Part shown: positions 1 through 11,233 of the stretch, one piece after another | How positions within the stretch are numbered: position 1 is the stretch's first letter | Layout: every line of letters begins with the position of its first letter | Assembly (NCBI RefSeq): GCF_024586455.1 | Contig: NC_065922.1 | Coordinates: 17,046,089 to 17,110,088, forward strand | Length of the DNA: 64,000 bases | From: Bactrocera neohumeralis | Taxonomy: Eukaryota; Arthropoda; Insecta; Diptera; Tephritidae | Direction of reading: 5' to 3' | Notes under the pieces: generated by a model | Database searches by the model: none | What the model was told of the DNA's origin: nothing | What the model saw: only the letters and a program-made list of their open reading frames with translations | Made by a program: the position numbers and the translations under genes

Positions 1-539
1 TGACTTTCATAAACAAATAGACGTGTATAAAAAAGGTTTAGGAGAGCGAAATTATTATATATGGTTATTATATATTTGTACATAAGTAATAAATCTTTTT
101 ATACAGGATGCTTTTAGAGGTATATATGGGATTTCCAAAGGAAATAACTGTCAAAGTATACACATAATTTTGACATTTATGGCTGATTCACATAAAACTC
201 TTCGCGCTTTCCTTGACATTTCATTGACAACGAAACAAAGAAACTAACGGTATGTCAAAATGAACGCTTTGCTTTCCGAGCTTCTCTCTAATAAAAATGG
301 CAAATGTTTTTGAAGCAAAGCGAAGCGAAAGTTGTGTGTGAATCAACCCTTATGTTCAGTATAATTTAGCTAATTGCCATAGAAAAACTTATAAGGAAAA
401 AATTTTCAAAAATCGTGGAAATTTATATCGAAAAGACGCATTTCATTGACAACCAGTTACATAAATTCGGAATTTGGAAGTGAAAACTCTTGAAAAGACT
501 TTATAAGCTACTGTCTGTACTTTTTGTTGAGCTCTGATA

Positions 540-1815
540 AATGAGAGCCTCCGCTGAATAAGTAAGACCAGACCGTTCCCACGACAGTCGGGTCTAAGTG
601 ACCGAAACGTACTCGGATTTTTATCCCATCAACGCGCATCATACCTGGAAATTACTTCAGGAATGTTTTCTGCCGCTACAACAACAACAACAAGCAGCTG
701 GAAACAAGCATTCGGCTTATTGACGGATTAAGTCAGTTTTACCGGAAGGAATGGTGCAAAGATTCGATCGAAAGGCAGATTTATACAGGACCCAGCCAAA
801 GAAAAAATGCTGTATAATTTGTGTGCAATACGACCAGCTCGCTAGCCTCCTAATAAATTTGTTTCTATTTTATTTAAAATATAATTTTCCAACCAAAAAA
901 GGCACCCTTTTGGTATACGTATCTGGGTATTAAACGCAAAATGAATGTGAAAGTATTTAAGCATGCAAAAAAATTAATAAAAACGTGTTTCTGAACCAAG
1001 CGTAAAAGCAATAGCAAACAAAAATAAACATTTTAACGGGAAAGCACAAACAAGATAGTAAAACGACGCTTAAAAGCACGCAATTTATATTTGTCAGCAT
1101 GTAATAGCTTGCAAATGTGCAATAGACAATCAAATTCTGCATTTCTGATAAAAAGTTTTGGTACTTCACTTTATTTTACGATGTTCTGTTGACAAATAAC
1201 TAGATTAATTGTGGACAATCAATAACAGGGGTCTTTAGTTGGTTTAAAATTACAAAATGTCAAGTAAACACTATATAAACATACAGACATACATAGTACA
1301 TATATTTGGATATTTATAATATGGCGACATTCTCAGCGCTTTCGAGTGCAATTATAAAAACTCTCGACGATGTTATTGAGATAAGAATTAAGCTAAAGCT
1401 TTATAGTAAAGCTTATAAGTTAGATAAAAAAGAATAGCAGGACAACTATGGATCGAATGGATATTAAAATATATAACACAAATAACATTTTTTTCTTCAA
1501 GTCAGGTGGTAAGGTTTAATCTGGTGAAAATATTGGGTAGTTTGATTAGAAAAACGAAAAGACTTTTTCGACTACCCAATATATATGTACATATGAATAC
1601 GATTAAGAAATGAATTTGCAAGGTAAATGACTAAACAGCGACCTGATAGATATGATGTCCAAATTCTAAGAGAAATTCTAGTTCACCACGTTTTGTTTAT
1701 AGGAAAAAATACACTGCTAAGGGAAGAGGAAGACATGTTTTTTCGATACCCACGACAGCCGGTTCTACGGTACGGGAGTTCCCCGGAATTTTATTCGGCC
1801 AAGGGATGTTATTTT
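540..1815. repeat. Two short fragments sharing a dispersed-repeat word
   Basis: Around 555-685 and 1740-1815 the sequence repeats a phrase of the form CCCACGACAG-C/T-CGG-N-TCT followed by related text. The first copy continues into an ATGTTTTCTGCCGCTACAACAA-like stretch with a CAA run. The shared wording suggests two pieces of one dispersed family, probably retrotransposon-derived. The family is not identified, and only these pieces, not the DNA between them, are meant. Confidence 0.35.
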
Positions 1816-1894
1816 AAAGATCCAACATGAAGTTGCGCATAAATTAAACTTTGTACTTTTTGTAATCCTGAAAATCTTAATAATAAAAATTTTC

Positions 1895-2160
1895 AAATTT
1901 GTAATCCAAAACAACGGATTAAAAATTAAAATTTATTTTTCATCTCAAATAACGGATTGAAAAATCAAAACAAAATCTAATCTCAAAAAATGGTTTGAAA
2001 AGTAAAAAAAATTCTAATCCTAAATACTAGATTAAAAAACTAAAAATTAATTTTTAACCGGATTGAAAAATGGCAGAAAAAATTCTAATCCCAAATACTG
2101 GATCAAAAAGTAAACAAATCTAATGCCAAATAAAGGCTTGAAAAAAAAATCTCAAAATTG
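1895..2160. repeat. Degenerate 36-42 bp minisatellite, TAATCYCAAATA...GGATTGAAAAA type
   Basis: About six imperfect units start near 1901, 1943, 1979, 2016, 2086 and 2122. Each has a TAATCC/TCTC-CAAATA-like start and a GGATTGAAAA-like middle, separated by A-rich filler. Spacing is 36-42 bp with one double-length step. It lies in non-coding DNA, probably the mannosidase first intron. Confidence 0.55.
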
Positions 2161-3664
2161 TAATTAAAAATGTTAAATCTAATTTTCTAACCAAAATTTT
2201 TTTAACGAAAAAAATTTGCAACCCTGCTTAGATATTTATTTCGAACAAATATTTGGAGCTAAAATTATAAATAAATGTACCATTTAAACAAATTTCAACT
2301 AGGTTTGAAGCATATTCGTGCCAGCGGCAAATTCCACTCAACAGGGTATGGCAAATTTATGGTCTTAATTTGGAATCGTTTTCAATAAAAGTGTTGTGGT
2401 ATAAAATACGAAATTGCTTGCAAAATAAAATGAAACAAAATGCACACATACATACATATATACATATGTACATATGTATGTACATACACATGTGTATATA
2501 AAAATTAAAACAGAAACGAAAATAAAGAAATTGAGGAAGTGGCTGCGCTTTAAAAATACACGCGTTGTGTAGTGAGAGTGTAACTAATGTCGAGATACAA
2601 TTTCGAAATCTTAGCGAAATCTTTTTATTCCGCTTTACTTTGTTTATTTTTGTTTTCTGTATGTTATTTAGCCCGATTTCGTTGGAAAGAGCTTTAGAGA
2701 AACAGTGAAAACCAGAGATCGAACGGAAACAGGGTTATTTGCCGGCGAAAATAAAAATACAAAATAAAAAAAAAAAACATTTGTGAAAGCAATGAAGAGG
2801 TTAAGAGAAGAAACGCAAATAAATAAATATTTATATATGCATATGTATACATACATATATAGATATATTTAGGTGCATAATATTACTAATAATGAAATTA
2901 AAAGTAAATACATTAACGGACGTAATAAGAACTTATCAATTATAGATCAATTTACAATGAGTTGCTATTGTTACAACTCTAAAAAAACAATAAACAAACA
3001 ACGAAATCGCCTAGAAGCACAAGTCAAAGTAATATATTATGTCCATCCACACAAAAGTTCGCTACACAAAAAAAAAAGTTGTTTGAAGGCCTGAGAGAAC
3101 ACTTCAACACAAAGAAATTGAAAGTTGAAAGCACGCAAAAAACTCGAAGCCACAGTAGCGAAGAACAAAAAAACGAATAAATTAACAGCGCTAATCAGAT
3201 ATGGTGTATTTCAGGTTCCACAACGTGAACGCTTGAGACAATCATTTTATAGCATGCCGCTACGAGCTGCGGAAGATTCAGCAAACATATGCTTCCTCTG
3301 CTACTCTCACTAAAAAAAGAATGAGATTTTTAATGTGTGCGTCATTAAATTTTACGCATAGGTCTATGCTATATACATTTACATAAATAACGCTGAGGCG
3401 AACAAAAACTAGCAAAAAAATATGCAAAAAAAATTATCGTCTTCTGAAGTAAAACTGCTAAACAACAATGCTGAATATGTGTTTGCTTGTTTGCTGACAC
3501 AGCACATCAAGTGGGTCAGTAGTGTGTAAATAAGACGTTTGGTCTCCTACCGCTTGACGACTGATCACTTAGCAACAGAGCGAATACCCCACAGAAGTAG
3601 GTTTATATGGGTGAGAATAGTAGTAAGCGCGTCTGAATTACACCTGTGTTGAATAAATTCTTTT

Positions 3665-3750
3665 AAAAATAAGAAAAAACGTTAACTTCAGCTGTTCCGA
3701 AGTTATAAAACCCTTCACAGGTGTATTTATTATAACATAAAAGGGTATTA
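3665..3750. mobile_element. Terminal fragment of an INE-1-like Helentron element
   Basis: The stretch carries the same opening as the longer elements at 43474 and 61075: AAGAAAAAACGTTAACTTC, then a decayed hairpin word, then an ACCCTTCACAGGTGTATTT-like phrase. It breaks off into unrelated AT-rich sequence after an AAGGGTATTA word. The middle and far end are missing. Confidence 0.6.
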
Positions 3751-4334
3751 AAAGACAGATATTAAAAAAATTTGATATTGTGATATGACACCTGGCTTAG
3801 AGGAGCATTTTTATGGCCTTTTATTCACATGTTAAGCTTTGTTTTACGAATTCATAACCGTTATAAGGGACGCATTAAAACTTCTGACACAAGTACATAT
3901 GTACATACATAAGTACATATGTATACAATATAAATGATACAATCAATTTAATCCAAATAGTCCGTGAAATTAAATAACGAGGCGTTTACACACGTTTATC
4001 TATTAATATAAAATCATTATAACTATTTATTACAATTGCGAGTGATTAAACACCAGTACAGACACAGGCGGTGCACTTGAAAATTATAACAGATTTGAGC
4101 GCATGGTGGTGCTAAAATCACACACTCGTCGAAGCAACACAACAACAAGGTCGGTGCTTATCGGTAACATGGCGTTAAGAATGACCAATCAAAGTACTTC
4201 AAAGTACTTAAGTACGGCAATTACTGATAATGACTATTCATGCATATATTGTATTAGATGCATATACATATGTACAATATGTATGTCAAAATGTTTACAA
4301 ACTCATAAATTCAAATTTCTACACACTTACTTAC

Positions 4335-4943
4335 CTCTTTAACTTTCTGGCGCTTCTCTTCCACTTTTGAATCCGGATCAGCGTTTGCGCTGGGGCTAAT
4401 TGTCAAACTAGCAATTTTTCCCACTGGTAAATTGTTGTTATCCATGCGTGCTGCAGCGTCTTCATTGTTGCTATTTTGTCCTTTTCCGGCGGTAGCTACA
4501 CTTTCTGGTGGTCCTTCACCATTCAAAGGTGGTGCGGCGCCTTGTTGTTGCTGTTGTCCATCATCGCCTACGCCCATTTCCTCGCCATCATAACCAGCAT
4601 CTTGTTGGTGTTGTTGCTGCTGCTGTTGCAGTTCTGGCTTATCTAATATTTCACCTAATTCTTCTTTGATTTTAGCTTGCAATTTCTGACGGTCGCCCAT
4701 AAAATGTGGATCTGCGTCTTTTGGTGCGTGTGCAGCGAGCGGTGGTGCCGGTATGAACATTTCAGGACCGGCTTTTTGGAATTGCTTATAAACACGCAGA
4801 ACGCGTTCACCGCCAAAATTATCGGGAAGGAGGAATATACCACCGAAGCAGAGTAGGCATAGCGTAGCTAACACCAAACCAATAAGGAATTTTTCACGCA
4901 AATGAAAATTCGATTTACGACTAATCGGTCCAATGCGATACAT
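4335..4943 (-). CDS. alpha-Man-Ia: Class I alpha-1,2-mannosidase, first coding exon (partial)
   Basis: This exon encodes the N-terminus of a Golgi mannosyl-oligosaccharide alpha-1,2-mannosidase (glycosyl hydrolase family 47), which trims Man9 N-glycans. The 203 encoded residues show a short basic cytoplasmic tail, one signal-anchor helix at about residues 19-39, a QKAGPEMFIPAPP stem motif, a DRQKLQAKIKEELGE segment like that of Drosophila alpha-Man-Ia, and a Gln/Asn/Gly-rich low-complexity stem. The start at 4943 is the first ATG and gives a type II topology. Reading stops being gene-like at a consensus donor (AAAGAG|GTAAGT) after 4335, just where fly homologues continue into the catalytic domain. 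No catalytic exon is in the window, so the assignment rests on the anchor and stem and on order of motifs. Confidence 0.78.
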
Positions 4944-6600
4944 TTTGTTTCAATTTTTTGGGTTTCCTCTCCCTTCGAAAGTTTATGGTTTTAATTTCTA
5001 TAAAATTCGCAAAAGTTTTATTTTATTTAACTTCTACGAGAGCACACAACACTATATGGGGCGAATGGTCGAAAAATTAAGTACCGTTAAGAGGGAGGGG
5101 TCAGCGGTAACTTCAATTTTTCTTGCACAATTCACAGATTTTAACAAAATAAAAAGGCAGGAAGACGAAATATTCACTGGACGGTGGTTTTGCACAATAA
5201 TAAAAGTTTCGTTATTAGTTACACATTAGTTGCAATTCTTTTAAATTCACAAATATTTTGTACACGCAAAAATAAACACTTTCACTTTGTATCTATGTGT
5301 GCTTTGTTCAAGTTACCTCCCACTAAAACACAATTTTTTTTCTTTCAATTTTACTGCTTTTCAAGTGACATTGTAGTGAGCATCAAATAGGCAGTTGATG
5401 TGCTTTTTCGTATTAAGAACTTCGTAAAAAACGCGTTAAAATGATTTATAATTTGTATGCCAGCAACATTTTTACACAATAGATAGCACAAAATAACTTT
5501 GAAAATGATGATGGCAAGAAGCGTTTCACAAATGCACAAGCAATCACCTACCGCACACGACTGTCAATATGACAGCTCCAAATGTCAGAGAACGCAAAAC
5601 ACCACTTTTTGGCGCAAAGGGGGCATTATAGGAGAGCGCGTTGGAACAACAATTCGCTGAGAGCTGAGAAATTTATATAAGTAAGACAAAATCGGCGAGT
5701 TAATGGTAATACATACATACATATGTAGTTTCTTTTTTATTACTTATTGTTTGGGGCTCCCATTGGAGATTTTTCGTGTATGCACTTTAGTTTTGTTTAC
5801 AACGAAAGTTGTCGCTTTTAGTGAGACGTTTTGTATTTAAAGTTTTCTGCACGTAATAGTGTTTATAAAAAAACACAAAATTGAGTCTGATAGTAAATTG
5901 GTAAACTTTCACTTTGTATGATAATAAAAGTCTCTGAAATATTCAAATTCTTATTGGTAATTTTCCTCCTTTGCTGCATTGAACTTAAGAACTATATGAA
6001 CTCATGCGTTTTCTTCAACATGTCTAAAAATCACAATTTTCCATTCATAAATAATATACATACAAGTTCACTATATAAACATTTCTTTCCCAGTCAATTC
6101 CAGTAGAATAATTGAAATTTACAGTTTTCCAATCAGAGTTAAGATGCTGTGAAAATGCAAGAGATTCCTTTATTTTACATTATTTGTTTTCTGTTTGCTT
6201 TAGTTTATCGTCTTCCGTTTAGTTATATTTTATTATTGTATATTTTTGGTATCAAATTTCGTGTTTGTTTTCATCGCGCAGTGTTGCTATTGAAAAAGGG
6301 ACATTTAAAAAATCAGATGCAAAATTTCCCATTCTCACACTTTTAAAGTGTGTGATATTTAAAGATTTATAATAGGTTTGAAGTGATGTAAATATTATAA
6401 AATTACGACGTACGGAATTTAAAATTCGGCTATAATTAGAACATCAATACACAATTTGTATACAAAATATAACTGATGTATTCATTTAACTAAGAAAAAT
6501 GTTAACAGATAACTCTGGCAACATTTGAACCCATTACTGATAATCAAAATAATTGTAGTTTATTATTTTCCAAAATCGATATGACAAACTTGTTTAATAT
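4944..6600. other. Intergenic: mannosidase 5' leader and promoter side; no gene seen
   Basis: This spacer separates the divergent mannosidase exon (-) and the BED-finger gene (+), so promoters for both should lie here. TGACAG/TGTCA words cluster at 5560-5590, upstream of the mannosidase. An ATCGATAT word sits at about 6574, 60 bp before the BED gene's preferred ATG. The open frames at 5918-6106 and 6149-6346 are Phe/Leu-rich translations of AT-rich DNA and I do not regard them as genes. Confidence 0.5.
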
Positions 6601-6636
6601 ATGTGCGGAATAAATGTGAAAAAGTTAAATTTTGCT

Positions 6637-8290
6637 ATGGAGCCCACTATTAAATATGAAAATTGTGAGGAAATATTCATTGGACCGGCTGGTGTGATTA
6701 CTCCAGGCAGTGGACAAAAACGTCATTTCGATAATATCAGTGCAGGAAATGAATATCCGAGCGGAGGTGGCAGTTATTGTCAGGAAAATCAGAACGCAAA
6801 ATCACAAAGCTCTGCTTTTATAGCACCAACGCATCAGACTTTGTACGCACAATTTCAAAATAATGTAGCTGGTCAACAGGAGGTGAAACCTGCTAAGCGT
6901 TATCGGCGCGGAGAAAGCGCGGTATTGTTCTCGCCACCTTTTTTCGAAGTTGTATGTATTAACAAATCGCTTTATTTTATTGTTGTATTTCGATACAGTT
7001 GTGTTCATTTATTTACATTTGTAGCCAGACGACATTAACGCACAAGGCGATACATTTACAGCACGATGCGTCTCTTGCCAAGTTATACTACGTGGTCACA
7101 AAAATGTTTCGTCCAACTTTATTAAACACATGAAACGCTCACACCCAGAGGTACACAAAATGTATGAAAACTACAAATTGTTAAAACAACATAGTAGGAA
7201 TATGAACTTATTGGTAAATAAGTCACCAGCGGCACCAAGTGAACAAAGTTATTTTGATGTTAGTACATGCTTAGATAATACACAATCAAATGCTACACAA
7301 ATAGAAAGTGATGCGGTCGAAAATGAGCAGAATTCTGAAACCACCGAAAATTCTCAACCGAACTCTAATACAGATTTAAATGATACCAACGAAAATTCAG
7401 TTGATTCCCAACCCAACAAAAAAGATATTTCCACGTCTGAAGTGAATTTATCAAACAAAACCCTCCATGCAATAAGCAAAATGTTTGATGAAAAGCTAAA
7501 GTCATTCGCAACAAAGGCGGAATTGAGCGAGGTGTCTAAAAATTTCATTAACCAAGCGCGTTCGCGGCAAAGTACACCCTGTTCGACAAGCGTTCATGAC
7601 GGGCATAATGATGAAGATGAAGTTGAAGAAGGAAAAGTAGATAAATATAAAACAATACAAAATGAGCTTGAAGTAATGCGTCAACGTCTGTCTCAGTCGG
7701 AACAGAGTAAACGAGTTTTGCAACGCGAACTTCACACGCTAGAAAAAATAGTGCGAAAACGTAAACTTATTATTAATAATATACCAATAGCACCAGAACA
7801 ACAGCCGCAAACTGCTGTAGAGCAATTGCTTAAGGAACGTTTTGATCTGCCGAATGTGGCTTTGGAAAATGTTTGTGTTATTGGCAACAGAAATAGACAG
7901 CAAAACAATAGACAAACTCTTCTTGTGGAAGTGGTTCGTGAAAGTGATGTAAATGCAATATTTAGAAGGAGTGCTTGTTTAAAAAACACAGGTATATATA
8001 TTTCCTCTCAGATGTCCCAAATATCACTGAAACGAAAAGAAAAGCTCTTGGTGTTGCGACGGGAGATGTTGCGCCGAAATCAATCATTGAAAATATTAGT
8101 GCGTAACACACAATTACTCGTATGTGGCACATATTTCTACTGGGATGACCAGCTGGGTTTATGTGTAGGTAATTTGGATATGGCGGAAAGCAATTCGGTT
8201 AGCGATGACGCAGCCGAGGAATTAAAGAAACTAACAAAACTAGACATGAAAGAATTCCTTAATGTTTTGAAAAACTATGATATTAGATAA
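6637..8290 (+). CDS. BED-type zinc finger protein with coiled coil and LINE-ORF1-like C-terminus
   Basis: Two exons, 6637-6951 and 7025-8290, join across a 73-bp GT-AG intron in phase 0 and give about 526 residues. An in-frame ATG at 6601 would add 12 residues; I prefer 6637. After the splice, C120-x2-C123-x16-H140-x4-H145 within a SSNFIKHMKRSHP context is a BED-type DNA-binding finger. Residues 150-300 are Ser/Asn/Glu-rich and look disordered. Residues about 304-353 form a heptad-like basic/acidic coiled coil. From about 355 on, a segment opening RKRKLIINNIP and continuing VCVIGNRNRQ, TLLVEVV and SSQMSQISLKRKEKLLVL is laid out like the RNA-binding and C-terminal domains of non-LTR retrotransposon ORF1 proteins. 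The frame is intact, with an intron and no adjacent reverse transcriptase, which suggests a host gene. I cannot name a Drosophila orthologue. Confidence 0.75.
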
Positions 8291-8555
8291 GATAATTTTT
8301 AAATACTTTTACTCATTCCAAAATTTTTAACGCAAATCCATTACCGTTAATTTTATTTGAACTAATTTCTTAAAAAAGTGGAATATTTTAATATACACAA
8401 AATATAAAAAAAAGTTTAGCGTATTTACTGAATTTCTGTATATTTTATAATATTACACATTTATAAAAAAATTTTATTCTATTTCATAGAATTGAGTTTT
8501 TCATTTCAAGACGTTCAAACATCAGTGTATTTTAGAACGTAGTATGAAAATCACC

Positions 8556-10384
8556 TTAGTTTTTTGTATTTTTCAAACGAAGTAATGTTTTGCAAGCCGC
8601 ATTATGGATCTTGGGGTCAATTTGATCTGCAAGGATTTGTTTATAAGTTAAAAGGATAACAAGATAAATAAAGAAAAACATACAAATTTTATGCTGTCCC
8701 TTAACAGGGAAAACTACTGGCAACTGCTGTGGATTTGAGCAAACAAATACATATGGACTTTCGGACTCTCCATCTGGATATATTTCGCGGTACTCTTCTT
8801 GTGCCAGACAGTCATCCACACGAACACAGCCTAATAAGCAACCTGTTGGATAGTGCTCCGGAAATGTAATGCTAGGATCATTATAATGAGTCTTGTAAAA
8901 GTTTTTAAGTTCTTCAATTTCTTCTGGATGTGGATCTTTTACGGTTGACGCTATCCATAAGCGCCCACGATGTTCACTATACCAAACACGCCCTTCGTGC
9001 CTATATTTAAATATTATAAACACATTTTCAAATGCTTTATAGCAAGCACCATACATACTTCTTTATACCGGCCACAAGCAGGGATGCCCATGGTTGATGC
9101 ATGGAAAGACAATGACGCATATCCTGCATTTCTAATAACTCCTTATCTTGAACACGATTATATGTACATTCTCCTAAACCTTTGTTAATGGACCCATCAG
9201 CAGCGAATGCCTTTCCTTCAGCGGTAAGCTTATAAACTGGACGATGTTCATCATCCATGTTTGGATCTGTGCCACATGTGTCCGGTGTAATTTTTTGTGT
9301 ATTCTTTCGGTTAGACCAGTTATTTTTGTCACCAGCGGCAGCTTTTGCTTGAGCAATTTCCTTTAACACACGGTTCTCAAAATCAGCTGTAATGGGTGGG
9401 TCATCTTCCACCTCTCGCCCAGCAAAATCGATCTTTATTTTGCGTTTAGCGCGACTCTCATGTTTCTTCTCATGCATTTCTTGTTTCAGCTGTTCGAACT
9501 TAGCACGCTCTGATTCGGATAGCCAAACAGAATTTTCCTATAAAAACAAATTGAAGTTGAAGTGGATTTAAAGACGCAAAAACCCACCTCAAAATAATCG
9601 AGCTCATCATCAATAACTGTCGTACGTTTCTCACTATTCCGATCATACTCCAACAACCGATCTCGTTGTTCCAATGCCTTTTTCAATGATTCTCCACCAC
9701 CTTTCTCTTTCAATGATTTCAACAAATTCTGTCCTTTTTTAGAATCTCCTTTCATTATTTGCATTTCTTCGTTGGTACAAACAATATCGCCACAAAACAA
9801 GCATGGTCCACTACCTTCTTGCTCACAAACTATGCGTCCACAACCCAAACAGTTATTGATTAACTTGTGCTGAGAGGCTTGACAATCACAGAGTCGTCGT
9901 CCTTTTAACATTATCACTTCCCCACTAACACTGCCGTCGCTAGTGTATAAATTGACATATTTGGACTTTTTCTTAGCACCTTGTGATTGTTGCTGTTGTT
10001 GTTGTTTGCCAAATTTGCCGTCCAGCGCTAAAGTATTTTGATTTTGTTTATTTTGTACAGTGTTTTGAACAGATTTTGCTTGTTTCTGTTGTTGGTTATT
10101 ATTAGGTTGTGGCGAACGTTTATTGTGCAGCGGTTTGCTAAAGAGCCGTTGCTTACAATCCGTCATAAATGACCGATGATCTTCACATTCTGAATTAAGT
10201 AGAGTTTCAAAGTACTCATCGAACTCTGTTGATGATTTCATTGACAAAATGTATCTAAAAAAAAGTTGCAGGACATCGTTAACAAATAAAGGAATGAAAT
10301 GTTATAATATGTTTACTTGATCATATCATCTGGGACTTCGAAATCCAAACAGTTTTTCAAACGTTCACGTATCCACTTATCCAT
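8556..10384 (-). CDS. TRIP4: Activating signal cointegrator 1 (TRIP4/ASC-1) homologue
   Basis: Five exons (10384-10317, 10254-9588, 9537-9059, 9000-8684, 8626-8556) join at GT-AG sites to give 533 residues, close to the human protein. The N-terminus MDKWIRERLKNCLDFEVPDD matches the family start. A Cys-rich C2HC5 finger spans about residues 145-182 (CDC, CLGCG, CLFCGDIVC). The ASCH domain begins at about 384 (CLSMHQPWASLLVAGIKK), crosses the exon 3/4 join, and continues through EGRVWYSEHRGRLWIAS and GCLLGCVRVDDCL. In vertebrates TRIP4 is part of the ASC-1 complex, with ASCC1-3, in transcriptional coactivation and ribosome rescue. A Gln-rich linker lies between the N-terminus and the finger. 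It faces mal across an 850-bp spacer with a DRE-like site. Confidence 0.93.
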
Positions 10385-10514
10385 TTTTACTTGATTAATT
10401 ATTTCAGTTTTGCTTAAACTTTTTTAAATTTCACAATATTGAATATGTGGAGCAGACGACCACGAATGATAAAGAAATTGATTGAGTTGATAACTTCTTT
10501 CGATTGTACGGTTT

Positions 10515-10522
10515 TATCGATA
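10515..10522. promoter_or_regulatory. TATCGATA (DRE) octamer upstream of TRIP4
   Basis: A perfect palindromic TATCGATA sits about 130 bp upstream of the TRIP4 start codon in the TRIP4/mal spacer. In Drosophila this octamer is the DREF element of housekeeping promoters and overlaps BEAF-32 sites. Location and spacing fit a promoter role; binding is inferred. Confidence 0.55.
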
Positions 10523-10821
10523 TTTCTTTAACCTTATGTTACTTAAGGTGCAGTTAGACACTACAGCTCATCGTAAAATTCGACGAATTTAATTAACTAC
10601 ACGTTTTTAAACAAATGTGAAAATTTTGTATTTAGCATATCTAAATTTAAAAAGTAATTTTCGGCATTAATATTAATTTCAGGTATTTATTAATTTTATA
10701 TTACTTATATGTGTACCATTAATACACATTATTATACTTATGTCTTAACCAATCTGCAAACTATGGTAGAGGGTATACCATGCATAGACCCATCTCAGCT
10801 GTGGATTTGTTTACATTTTAA

Positions 10822-10827
10822 CAGCTG
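10822..10827. promoter_or_regulatory. CAGCTG E-box in the TRIP4-mal spacer
   Basis: CAGCTG occurs within TTTGTTTACATTTTAACAGC followed by TGATG. The same pairing of TTTGTTTACAT with a downstream CAGCTG recurs at 15830-15860, beside another gene start. This matches the E-box class of core-promoter-associated motifs in Drosophila. It lies about 410 bp from the mal ATG. Confidence 0.4.
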
Positions 10828-11233
10828 ATGGTTTCACTAGAGGGATCAGGGAAGGAAGGTAAAAAGTTAACTTGTCAGTACTCTATTGAAAATTCATAAT
10901 CTCTGAGCGCATTCTGTTATTGTATATCACAATACCCTCATTCTCAACAAGATGCAATTAAATAAATGAAGCTAGTATGACACGGGAACGAAGCACTTGC
11001 TCTGTGTTAAATGATTAAATTTGGTTTAGTTATGTTTTAATATTTGTTGAAACCGGTTGATTTGGTCTGAATGGTGAACAGTACGCTACGAATGAAACAT
11101 CAATAGAGTGACAGCATTTGCTACTTAATTGTCAATAGGTTGTGTTTCGCTCAAAACAGAAATAAATAGAAATAAAAAATTAATCGCACCGAAGTAATAA
11201 TTAATTATAACAAGGGGCCAGTATATATACAAA

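Larger units (their letters stand above)
1..4334. other. Probable first intron of the alpha-mannosidase gene; AT-rich, no gene seen
   Basis: No convincing coding exon is visible on either strand. The mannosidase exon at 4335-4943 ends in a splice donor facing this stretch, so its downstream catalytic exons lie either beyond the left edge or in a part I cannot recognise. The stretch is AT-rich and holds short tephritid-type repeat fragments near 540-690 and 1685-1815, a degenerate minisatellite at 1895-2160, and a Helentron end fragment at 3665-3750. Short open frames here have no recognisable motif or plausible codon bias. Confidence 0.6.

Noticed and set aside
5918..6346. Two short hydrophobic frames (62 and 65 codons)
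   Set aside because: Phe/Leu/Ile-rich with no charged flanks or start context; typical of random AT-rich DNA.
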